Positions 1 to 7,532 of a stretch of DNA of 7,532 nt are shown here, in pieces (positions within the stretch are counted from its first letter, which is position 1; each line of letters begins with the position of its first letter). The position numbers and the translations under genes are program-made. The stretch lies in NCBI GenBank assembly GCA_903932885.1, contig CAIZHT010000084.1, forward strand, positions 1-7,532, written 5' to 3'. The DNA is from an uncultured Actinomycetes bacterium (GTDB lineage Bacteria; Actinomycetota; Actinomycetes; Nanopelagicales; Nanopelagicaceae). Below the pieces are notes generated by a model. The model did no database searches, had not been told where the DNA came from, and was given only the letters and a program-made list of their open reading frames with translations.

Positions 1-1107
1 ACTGAGAATTCTGCATATGGTCCAACACATAACCCTTGGGATTTATCTCGCATCCCTGGTGGTTCAGGTGGAGGCTCTGCTGCATCCCTTGCAGCATTTG
101 AAGCACCACTGGCTATTGGTACAGATACAGGTGGATCTATTCGCCAACCAGCAGCAGTTACCGGAACAGTTGGAGTAAAGCCAACATATGGTGGAGTTTC
201 TCGTTACGGTCTTGTTGCATTTTCATCCTCATTAGATCAAGCGGGACCATGTGCTCGTACTGTTTTAGATACTGCTCTTTTGCATGAAGCAATTGCTGGC
301 CATGATCCACGAGATGCAACAAGTATTAATGCACCAGTTCCACAAGTTGTAGCGGCTGCAAAATCAGGTGATGTAAAAGGAATGAAGATTGGTGTCGTAA
401 AAGAACTCAATGGAGATGGTTATCAACCTGGAGTTCGTGCACGCTTTGAAGAATCACTTGAATTGCTAGCAAAAGCTGGAGCGGAAATTGTTGAAGTTTC
501 ATGCCCTAACTTTGAGTACGCACTCGCTGCTTATTACTTGATTGCACCATCTGAATGTTCATCTAACTTAGCTCGCTTTGATGCAATGCGTTATGGCTTA
601 CGTGTCGGCGATGTCGATGGCGCATCTGCTGAAGAAGTTATGAATCTGACTCGCGAAGTTGGATTTGGCCGCGAAGTAAAGCGCCGCATCATCCTTGGAA
701 CATATGCACTTTCATCTGGTTACTACGATGCATATTATGGAAGTGCACAGAAAGTTCGTACGCTGATTACGCAAGATTTCACATCAGCATTTGCAAAGGC
801 AGATGTCCTTGTTTCTCCAACATGTCCAACAACTGCTTTCAAAATTGGCGAGAAGAGCAATGATCCACTTGCTATGTATCTCAATGACATTGCAACTATT
901 CCTGTAAATATGGCTGGTATTGGCGGAATGTCATTGCCAAGTGGCCTTGCAGATGAAGATGGACTCCCAGTTGGTTTCCAGATCATGTCACCTGTTATGA
1001 AAGATGAGCGCATGTATTCAGTTGGCGCAGCACTTGAAGCAGCGCTGCTGAGCAAGTGGGGCACACCAATTCTTTCGAAAGCACCTGCATTAGGAGGCGT
1101 CGCATGA
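1..1107 (+). CDS. gatA: Glutamyl-tRNA(Gln)/aspartyl-tRNA(Asn) amidotransferase subunit A, 5'-truncated
   Basis: This is the glutaminase subunit of the GatCAB amidotransferase, a cytoplasmic enzyme that frees ammonia from glutamine so that GatB can amidate Glu-tRNA(Gln) or Asp-tRNA(Asn). The reading frame is open from base 1 and encodes 368 visible residues. The family is usually about 480-500 residues, so roughly 120 N-terminal residues, including the catalytic lysine, lie off the left edge. The amidase signature is intact: the cis-serine falls at bases 64-66 in [11 protein letters not shown], and the nucleophile serine at 136-138 in [12 protein letters not shown], 24 residues later as in the family. 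[21 protein letters not shown] and GHDPRD follow, and the C-terminal part has the expected SPTCPTTAF and GLPVGFQIM motifs. The GGSG form replaces the commoner GGSS, which I recall as usual in actinobacterial GatA. The stop codon overlaps the gatB start (ATGA), so the two are almost certainly co-transcribed and translationally coupled. No frameshift is seen. Confidence 0.97.
   Translation, partial: TENSAYGPTHNPWDLSRIPGGSGGGSAASLAAFEAPLAIGTDTGGSIRQPAAVTGTVGVKPTYGGVSRYGLVAFSSSLDQAGPCARTVLDTALLHEAIAGHDPRDATSINAPVPQVVAAAKSGDVKGMKIGVVKELNGDGYQPGVRARFEESLELLAKAGAEIVEVSCPNFEYALAAYYLIAPSECSSNLARFDAMRYGLRVGDVDGASAEEVMNLTREVGFGREVKRRIILGTYALSSGYYDAYYGSAQKVRTLITQDFTSAFAKADVLVSPTCPTTAFKIGEKSNDPLAMYLNDIATIPVNMAGIGGMSLPSGLADEDGLPVGFQIMSPVMKDERMYSVGAALEAALLSKWGTPILSKAPALGGVA
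1092..1097 (+). promoter_or_regulatory. Ribosome binding site for gatB
   Basis: A perfect AGGAGG lies inside the last codons of gatA, 6 bases before the ATG at 1104. It decides the gatB start. The frame is open further upstream to an ATG at 1056, but that would add 16 residues within gatA, has no such site, and extends past the normal GatB N-terminus. Confidence 0.85.
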
Positions 1108-2606
1108 ATCTGACTTATGAAGATGTTGTCTCTAAGTACGAACCAGTTCTAGGTCTTGAAGTACACGTTGAACTCAATACGAATTCGAAGATGTTCTGTG
1201 GTTGCAGCACAACATTTGGAGCAGAGCCAAATACGCAGACATGTCCAGTTTGTTTGGCACTTCCTGGAGCACTCCCAGTTGTGAATGAAAAGGCTATTGA
1301 ATCAACGATTAAAATTGGATTAGCCCTCAATTGTTCTATCGCCCCATTTAGCCGCTTTGCACGTAAGAATTATTTTTATCCAGATATGCCAAAGAACTTC
1401 CAGATTTCACAATATGACGAACCAATCTGCGTCAATGGTTATGTCGATGTTGAGATCGAAACTGACGAGGGCCCAAAGAAATTCCGCGTAGAGGTAGAGC
1501 GCGTCCACATGGAAGAAGACACTGGAAAATCACTTCACGTAGGTGGTGCAACAGGTCGTATTCATGGAGCCGAATATTCATTACTCGATTACAACCGTGC
1601 GGGAATTCCATTGGTTGAAATCGTTACAAAAATTGTTCCAGGAACAGGTAAATATGCCCCAGAAGTTGCAAAGGCATATGTTGCTGAATTACGCGACATT
1701 TTGCGATCTCTCGGTGTCAGTGATGTGAAGATGGAGCAAGGCTCACTTCGCTGTGATGCAAATGTTTCTTTGCGTCTTATTGGTGCAGAAAAACTTGGAA
1801 CACGCAGTGAGACAAAGAATGTGAACTCACTTCGCTCAGTTGAGCGCGCTGTTCGCGGTGAAATGATTCGCCATGCAGAGCTACTCAATAAAGGGGAGCG
1901 CGTAGTTCAAGAGACTCGACACTTCCAAGAAGAGTCAGGACTAACTCGCTCAGGTCGCTCAAAAGAACAAGCAGAGGATTATCGCTATTTCCCAGAACCG
2001 GATTTAGTTCCAGTAGAACCAGATGCAAAATGGATTGAAGAACTCCGCGCACAACTTCCAGAGCGCCCTTCTGTCCACCGTAAGCGTTTACAAGAAGAGT
2101 GGTCTGTACCAGATAAAGAGATGGCTGCAATGATTAATGCAGATCTACTCGACACAGTGGAAGCGACAGTAATTTTGGGTAGCGATCCCACAAAGGCGCG
2201 CAGTTGGTGGCTTGGAGAGATCTCACGCATTGCTAATGAGCAAAACGTTTCAGTAAAAGAGTTAGCAATTACACCAACTGATGTTGCAGAAATTGTGGCA
2301 CTTGTGGCAAAGGGTGAACTCACCGACAAACTTGCACGCCAAGTTGTTGAAGGTGTTATTGCTGGAGAAGGAAAACCAGCTGCAGTTATCTCTGCTCGTG
2401 GTATCAAAGTTGTCAACGATGATTCAGCCCTCATGGCTGCAATTGAAAAGGCATGTGCTGAACAACCAGAGACTGCAGAGAAAGTTCGCAATGGTCATCT
2501 ACCTGCTGCAGGGGCACTTATCGGTGCGATCATGAAAGAGACAAAAGGCCAAGCAGATGCAGCCCGCGTACGTGAATTATTGCTTTCCTTCTTAGGCCAA
2601 GCCTAG
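1104..2606 (+). CDS. gatB: Aspartyl/glutamyl-tRNA amidotransferase subunit B
   Basis: GatB binds the misacylated tRNA and carries the kinase/transamidase site that activates Glu- or Asp-tRNA and joins it to ammonia channelled from GatA. The protein is 500 residues, a normal family length. It opens with [13 protein letters not shown] (residues 12-24), then a cysteine set C32-x-C34 and C47-x2-C50 matching the zinc-binding knuckle found in many, but not all, bacterial GatBs. [15 protein letters not shown] (87-103), HMEEDTGK (135-142) and the PROSITE-type signature [13 protein letters not shown] (162-174) follow, then [14 protein letters not shown] and [13 protein letters not shown]. The last ~150 residues form the helical GatB/YqeY tail that contacts the tRNA, ending in [16 protein letters not shown]. 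The start at 1104 is fixed by an AGGAGG 6 bases upstream and the 4-base overlap with gatA. Whether the enzyme makes Gln-tRNA, Asn-tRNA or both cannot be told from this window. Confidence 0.97.
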   Translation: MNLTYEDVVSKYEPVLGLEVHVELNTNSKMFCGCSTTFGAEPNTQTCPVCLALPGALPVVNEKAIESTIKIGLALNCSIAPFSRFARKNYFYPDMPKNFQISQYDEPICVNGYVDVEIETDEGPKKFRVEVERVHMEEDTGKSLHVGGATGRIHGAEYSLLDYNRAGIPLVEIVTKIVPGTGKYAPEVAKAYVAELRDILRSLGVSDVKMEQGSLRCDANVSLRLIGAEKLGTRSETKNVNSLRSVERAVRGEMIRHAELLNKGERVVQETRHFQEESGLTRSGRSKEQAEDYRYFPEPDLVPVEPDAKWIEELRAQLPERPSVHRKRLQEEWSVPDKEMAAMINADLLDTVEATVILGSDPTKARSWWLGEISRIANEQNVSVKELAITPTDVAEIVALVAKGELTDKLARQVVEGVIAGEGKPAAVISARGIKVVNDDSALMAAIEKACAEQPETAEKVRNGHLPAAGALIGAIMKETKGQADAARVRELLLSFLGQA

Positions 2607-2634
2607 ATAATTACTGAGAGGCTAAACTTCTACT

Positions 2635-4308
2635 ATGTCGAATATGAAACCGCGCTCTGGAATCGTTACTGATGGTCTAGAGCGAGCACCAGCACGTGGA
2701 ATGTTGCGCGCTGTTGGAATGGGTGATGACGATTGGGTCAAACCACAAATTGGAATTGCATCATCGTGGAATGAAATTACTCCGTGCAATCTTTCACTTG
2801 ATCGCTTAGCTAAAGCTTCAAAGCAAGGTGTTATCGATGCAGGTGGTTTCCCTATGCAATTTGGAACTATTTCAGTATCTGATGGAATTTCAATGGGTCA
2901 CGAAGGAATGCACTTCTCATTAGTGTCGAGAGAAGTAATTGCAGATTCAGTTGAAACTGTGATGCAAGCAGAGCGCCTCGATGGAATGGTTACTTTTGCA
3001 GGATGCGATAAATCACTTCCAGGAATGATGATGGCAGCAGCGCGTATTGATGTTGCCAGTGTTTTTGTTTATGCAGGATCAACACTTCCTGGCCAAGTAG
3101 ATGGCAAAGATGTAACCATTATTGATGCATTTGAAGCAGTAGGAGCATGCGCTCGTGGATTGATTACACAAGATCGTGTAGACCAAATTGAGCGAGCAAT
3201 TTGTCCTGGTGAAGGTGCATGCGGTGGCATGTACACAGCAAACACAATGGCCAGTATTGGCGAAGCAATCGGTCTTTCATTGCCAGGATCTGCCGCCCCA
3301 CCAGCTGTCGATCGTCGACGCGATACATATGCAATTGCATCAGGTGCTGCCGTTGTCGAACTCATTCGCCAAGGAATTACTACGCGCGATATTTTGTCGA
3401 AGCAAGCATTTGAAAATGCAATCACAATTTTGATGGCGCTAGGCGGATCCACAAACGCTGTTTTGCATTTACTAGCTATTGCCAATGAAGCTCGAGTAGA
3501 TCTAGAACTCAATGATTTCCACCGTATTGGTTCCAAAGTTCCACTACTGGGAGATCTCAAGCCATTTGGTCGATTTGTAATGAGCGATGTCGATAAGGTC
3601 GGTGGAATTCCTGTTGTACTCAAAGGTCTTCTCGATTCAGGTCTATTGCATGGTGATGTTTTGACTGTTACTGGAAAAACAATGGCTGAGAATCTAAAAG
3701 ATATTGCTCCACCAGACCCAGATGGACAAATTTTGCGGGCAATTTCATCACCAATATCGACAGATATTGGAATCACAATTCTTGGTGGAACACTTGCAAG
3801 TGATGGCGCAGTGTGTAAAACCGCAGGTATTGGAATTGAAGAATTCGAAGGACCCGCTCGCGTCTTTGAACGCGAACAAGCGGCAATGGATGCAGTTCAA
3901 AATGGAACAATCGTTGCAGGCGATGTTGTGGTTATTCGTTATGAAGGACCAAAGGGTGGTCCTGGAATGCGAGAAATGTTAATGATTACTGGCGCAATCA
4001 AAGGTGCGGGACTCGGTAAATCAACCTTACTTATTACTGATGGTCGATTCTCTGGTGGATCAACTGGATTATGTGTTGGTCACGTTGCACCTGAAGCAGT
4101 CGATGGTGGACCAATTGCATTTATAAAAGATGGCGATCGCGTTCGCATCAATACAACAAAGCGAACACTCGACCTCTTAGTTGATGCTGCCGAACTCGAA
4201 GCTAGAAAAGTTGGATGGAAGCCACTTACCCATAAGTACACTCGGGGCGTTCTTGCGAAGTATTCAAAACTTGTCGGATCGGCTTCCAAGGGTGCCGTCT
4301 GCGACTAA
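2635..4308 (+). CDS. ilvD: Dihydroxy-acid dehydratase
   Basis: IlvD dehydrates 2,3-dihydroxy-isovalerate and 2,3-dihydroxy-3-methylvalerate to the 2-keto acids that become valine (and leucine) and isoleucine. The protein is 557 residues, a typical length. Three conserved cysteines, C51 (ITPCN), C124 ([10 protein letters not shown]) and C196 ([13 protein letters not shown]), fit the [2Fe-2S] type of the family; the E. coli-type [4Fe-4S] enzyme lacks the first. K126 in CDKS is the expected carbamylated Mg-binding lysine, and S473 in [10 protein letters not shown] is the expected catalytic serine, within the second family signature. [13 protein letters not shown] and [10 protein letters not shown] are also present. 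It starts 28 bases after gatB. Only a weak GAGAGG (2616-2621) lies 13 bases before the ATG, so an alternative start at the second Met (2644, MKPRS, as in some relatives) is possible. It lies upstream of the ilvB attenuator, so that device would not control it directly. Confidence 0.97.
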   Translation: MSNMKPRSGIVTDGLERAPARGMLRAVGMGDDDWVKPQIGIASSWNEITPCNLSLDRLAKASKQGVIDAGGFPMQFGTISVSDGISMGHEGMHFSLVSREVIADSVETVMQAERLDGMVTFAGCDKSLPGMMMAAARIDVASVFVYAGSTLPGQVDGKDVTIIDAFEAVGACARGLITQDRVDQIERAICPGEGACGGMYTANTMASIGEAIGLSLPGSAAPPAVDRRRDTYAIASGAAVVELIRQGITTRDILSKQAFENAITILMALGGSTNAVLHLLAIANEARVDLELNDFHRIGSKVPLLGDLKPFGRFVMSDVDKVGGIPVVLKGLLDSGLLHGDVLTVTGKTMAENLKDIAPPDPDGQILRAISSPISTDIGITILGGTLASDGAVCKTAGIGIEEFEGPARVFEREQAAMDAVQNGTIVAGDVVVIRYEGPKGGPGMREMLMITGAIKGAGLGKSTLLITDGRFSGGSTGLCVGHVAPEAVDGGPIAFIKDGDRVRINTTKRTLDLLVDAAELEARKVGWKPLTHKYTRGVLAKYSKLVGSASKGAVCD

Positions 4309-4343
4309 TTTCGGCTCAAATTGTGAGATGCGCAATATTGGGG

Positions 4344-4372
4344 TTGACGCAATGAAGCCTGTATTGGAGAAT
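4344..4372 (+). promoter_or_regulatory. Promoter of the ilvB leader and ilvBNC, predicted start at 4379
   Basis: TTGACG at 4344-4349 matches the -35 consensus in 5 of 6 positions. After exactly 17 bases, GAGAAT at 4367-4372 matches the -10 consensus in 4 of 6, keeping the key A2 and T6 of the actinobacterial TANNNT form. A 6-base discriminator puts the predicted first transcribed base at A4379, the A of the leader peptide ATG. The -10 is not perfect and the start site is inferred. Spacing and position relative to the leader and terminator are what make the call convincing. Confidence 0.65.
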
Positions 4373-4378
4373 AAGGCC

Positions 4379-4411
4379 ATGTTCTCAACAGCAATTGTGG
4401 TGGTGATTTAG
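4379..4411 (+). CDS. ilvBNC leader (attenuator) peptide, 10 codons
   Basis: A short reading frame encodes MFSTAIVVVI and ends in two consecutive in-frame stops, TAG at 4409-4411 and TAG at 4412-4414. Half of its codons are for Ile and Val (ATT GTG GTG GTG ATT), packed at the end just before a hairpin and an intrinsic terminator that precede ilvB. This is the hallmark of a regulatory leader whose translation senses charged tRNA(Val) and tRNA(Ile). The predicted transcription start falls on its own ATG, so it would be translated leaderless. On longer transcripts from ilvD, a GGAG at 4366-4369 (9 bases before the ATG) could serve as ribosome binding site. The frame is also open from an ATG at 4352, giving a 19-residue version with extra Val and Leu codons, but that ATG lies between the -35 and -10 and would be made only by read-through. 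No stable protein product is expected. Confidence 0.75.
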   Translation: MFSTAIVVVI

Positions 4412-4412
4412 T

Positions 4413-4442
4413 AGCGCGTGATCAGTTAGTCGATCTCGCGCT
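4413..4442 (+). promoter_or_regulatory. Leader hairpin 1 (pause/anti-antiterminator) of the ilvB attenuator
   Basis: AGCGCG (4413-4418) pairs with CGCGCT (4437-4442), and GATC (4420-4423) pairs with GATC (4432-4435). A single T-T mismatch separates the two helices, and the loop is 8 bases. The hairpin begins inside the second stop codon of the leader peptide, so a ribosome held at the Val/Ile codons would cover its 5' arm. An alternative pairing joins GATCAGTT (4420-4427) to AGTTGATC (4448-4455), 8 pairs including two G-U. It would break both this hairpin and the terminator stem and is the best antiterminator candidate. The hairpin is read directly from sequence; the switch is inferred. Confidence 0.65.
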
Positions 4443-4472
4443 CCCTCAGTTGATCTGAGGGATTTTTTATTT
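4442..4472 (+). terminator. Rho-independent terminator (ilvB attenuator)
   Basis: CCCTCAG (4443-4449) and CTGAGGG (4455-4461) form a perfect 7-bp stem, extended to 8 bp by T4442-A4462, around the 5-base loop TTGAT. Six T's follow at 4463-4468, then ATTT. It lies 30 bases after the leader peptide stop and 33 bases before ilvB, so it would end transcription ahead of ilvBNC unless the leader RNA refolds. It is also the only terminator seen after ilvD, so it would trim ilvD read-through transcripts as well. Confidence 0.88.
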
Positions 4473-4492
4473 ACCCAGCAATTCAAAGAAGG

Positions 4493-4499
4493 AAAGGAG
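4493..4499 (+). promoter_or_regulatory. Ribosome binding site for ilvB
   Basis: AAAGGAG ends 6 bases before the ATG at 4506 and fixes that start. It lies downstream of the terminator, so it is present only on transcripts that escape attenuation, and it is not obviously sequestered by either leader hairpin. Confidence 0.85.
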
Positions 4500-4505
4500 C
4501 GGACA

Positions 4506-6244
4506 ATGAGCAAAGCGATGAATGGAGCGACTTCACTCGTCAAATCTTTGGAATCAGCCGGCGTCGATGTGATGTTTGGAATTCCTGGTGGCGCAATTCT
4601 TCCTGCTTACGATCCGATCTTTGATAGCTCAATTCGCCACATCTTGGTTCGCCATGAACAAGGAGCAGGACATGCAGCAACTGGATATGCCCAAGTTACT
4701 GGGCGAGTTGGTGTCTGTATTGCAACATCAGGTCCTGGTGCAACAAACCTTGTAACACCACTTGCAGATGCTGCAATGGATTCAGTTCCAATGGTTGCAA
4801 TCACTGGTCAAGTTCCATCGGCTGCTATTGGTACTGATGCATTTCAAGAGGCAGATATTCGCGGAATCACAATGCCTTTTACAAAGCACAACTATTTAGT
4901 GACTAATCCCGATGACATTCCTCGCGCGATTGCAGAGGCATTTCATATTGCAAGTTCTGGTCGTCCTGGTCCTGTCCTTGTAGATATTTCCAAGGATGCG
5001 CTGCAAAAAGAGACTAATTTTGTTTGGCCAACTTCTATAAATTTACCTGGCTACCACCCACAACTCACTCCAGATAGCGGCGCTATTGCAGATGCTGCAG
5101 CGCTCATCACCCAATCATCAAAGCCAGTTTTCTATGTCGGTGGTGGAGTTATCAAAGCAAATGCCAATCGTGAGCTTTTGCAATTAGCTGAACTCCTTGG
5201 CGCACCAGTTGTAACAACCCTGATGGCACGCGGTGCATTTCCAGATAGCCATACTCTGCATCTTGGTATGCCAGGAATGCACGGAACTGTTGCTGCTGTT
5301 ACTGCGCTTCAAAAGGCAGACCTCCTCATCACATTAGGTGCACGCTTTGATGACCGCGTAACTGGAAAACTTTCGACCTTTGCAACGAATGCAAAAGTGA
5401 TTCATGCCGATATCGATCCTGCCGAAATTGGTAAAAATCGATATGCAGATGTTCCAATCGTTGGTGATGTAAAAGAGACTATTTCTGCATTGATTCCTGC
5501 ACTCAAGAAAGCACTTGAGAAGAACCGTCCAGACCTAACCCCATGGTTGCGCCAGATGAATTCATTGCGCAGCACATATCCATTGGGTTATGACACACCT
5601 GCCGATGGTTCTGTATCTCCACAATATGTAATTGAGCGTCTTGGAAAGATTGCAGGACCAGATGCAATTTACGTTGCTGGCGTTGGACAACACCAAATGT
5701 GGGCATCGCAATTTGTTTCATACGAAAAACCACGCACATGGCTCAACTCTGGCGGTCTTGGAACAATGGGCTATTCAGTTCCTGCTGCAATGGGTGCAAA
5801 AGTTGGGGCACCTGATACAACAGTGTGGGCTATCGATGGTGATGGTTGTTTCCAAATGACTAATCAAGAACTTGTTACCTGTGCGCTCAATAACATTCCG
5901 ATCAAGGTTGCGATTATCAATAACGAATCACTTGGAATGGTGCGCCAGTGGCAGACACTCTTCTATGAAGGTCGTTATTCAAATACAAGCCTTGAATCAA
6001 AGCGTGTGCCAAATTTCCCAATGCTTGCAGAAGCAATGGGTTGTGTTGGTTTGAGTTGTGAGCGTCCAGAAGATGTAGATAAGACAATCGAGAAGGCAAT
6101 GTCAATCAATGACCAACCTGTTGTTGTTGATTTCAGAGTTTTCCGCGATGCAATGGTGTGGCCAATGGTTGCAGCAGGTACATCTAACGATGACATCATG
6201 ATCGCGCGAGAACTTGCGCCCGACTGGGATTCACAGGAGCTCTA

Positions 6245-6245
<1 letters not shown>
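4506..6245 (+). CDS. ilvB: Acetohydroxyacid (acetolactate) synthase large subunit
   Basis: This thiamine diphosphate enzyme joins two pyruvates to 2-acetolactate, or pyruvate and 2-ketobutyrate to 2-aceto-2-hydroxybutyrate, the first common step of branched-chain amino acid synthesis. It has 579 residues, slightly short but within the family range. The N-terminal ThDP domain has FGIPGG and the catalytic glutamate E51 in [10 protein letters not shown], then SGPGATN and [18 protein letters not shown]. The central FAD-binding-type domain contains [11 protein letters not shown]. The C-terminal ThDP domain has GGLGTMGYS (416-424) and the cofactor/Mg motif GDG (445-447), with asparagines N472-N473 closing it, followed by [14 protein letters not shown] strong AAAGGAG precedes the start. 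Transcription is probably controlled by the leader peptide and terminator just upstream. It overlaps ilvN by one base (TAATG), consistent with coupled synthesis of the two subunits. Confidence 0.98.
6235..6239 (+). promoter_or_regulatory. Ribosome binding site for ilvN
   Basis: AGGAG within the last codons of ilvB lies 5 bases before the ilvN ATG at 6245. With the 1-base stop/start overlap it supports translational coupling of the two synthase subunits. Confidence 0.8.

Positions 6246-7532
<1,287 letters not shown>

Noticed and set aside
735..1064. Long minus-strand open frame inside gatA, and similar ones inside gatB (1985-2491) and ilvD (3069-3776)
   Set aside because: These are antisense to strongly conserved enzyme genes, their translations are low-complexity and Ser/Ala-rich with no recognisable motif, and no ribosome binding site or promoter supports them.
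1056..1103. Upstream extension of gatB to the ATG at 1056
   Set aside because: It would overlap gatA by about 50 bases and lacks a ribosome binding site. The ATG at 1104 has AGGAGG at 6 bases and gives the normal GatB N-terminus.
2580..2634. Possible ilvD promoter (GATAAT at 2606-2611, TTGCTT at 2580-2585)
   Set aside because: The -10 is good (5 of 6), but the -35 matches only 3 of 6 and the spacer is 20 bases. It is too weak to annotate without a mapped transcript start.
4315..4327. Possible terminator just after ilvD (CTCA, loop, TGAG)
   Set aside because: It has only 4 base pairs and no following T-run. The nearest real terminator is the attenuator at 4442-4472.
4181..4411. 76-codon open frame running from inside ilvD to the leader peptide stop
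   Set aside because: Its first half is a shifted-frame shadow of ilvD. Only the last codons, from 4379 (or 4352), lie after the gene and match a leader peptide.

Overview
The window is a plain stretch of bacterial chromosome with every gene on the + strand. It holds the end of a tRNA-amidotransferase operon (gatA partial, gatB), then the valine/isoleucine biosynthesis genes ilvD, ilvB, ilvN and ilvC (ilvC is cut by the right edge). Intact genes are separated by at most about 40 bases, except for a 197-base gap between ilvD and ilvB that carries regulatory signals. Base composition looks moderate (mid-40s % G+C by eye, not computed), with many GCA, GGA and GTT codons and the same codon style in all genes.

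The protein sequences look actinobacterial. GatA has the GGSGGGSAA form of the amidase signature and the GHDPRD stretch, as I recall them from Streptomyces-type GatA. IlvB reads [16 protein letters not shown], as in mycobacterial acetolactate synthases. Having gatCAB and ilvBNC close together is also familiar in Actinobacteria. A low-G+C actinobacterium, for example a streamlined freshwater acI/Nanopelagicales-type organism, would fit, but the lineage is inference.

Layout: 1-1107 gatA (3' three quarters); 1104-2606 gatB, overlapping gatA by 4 bases (ATGA); 2635-4308 ilvD; 4309-4505 regulatory gap; 4506-6245 ilvB; 6245-6799 ilvN, overlapping ilvB by 1 base; 6838-7532 ilvC with a GTG start, truncated. 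GatA and GatB, with GatC presumably just upstream, would make Gln-tRNA(Gln) and/or Asn-tRNA(Asn) by transamidation. IlvB plus IlvN form acetohydroxyacid synthase, IlvC is the reductoisomerase and IlvD the dihydroxyacid dehydratase. Together they cover the shared steps to the 2-keto acids of valine and isoleucine.

The most interesting part is the ilvD-ilvB gap. It contains a sigma70-like promoter placed so that transcription should start on the A of an ATG. That ATG opens a 10-codon leader peptide, MFSTAIVVVI, ending in Ile-Val-Val-Val-Ile and tandem TAG stops. A stable hairpin follows, then an intrinsic terminator. This is a textbook layout for ribosome-mediated attenuation of ilvBNC by Val/Ile supply, with an apparently leaderless leader peptide. 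The principle is known from other actinobacteria such as Corynebacterium glutamicum ilvBNC. This instance is well supported by sequence, but it is not a new class of system. I found no mobile element, CRISPR array, RNA gene or unknown protein.
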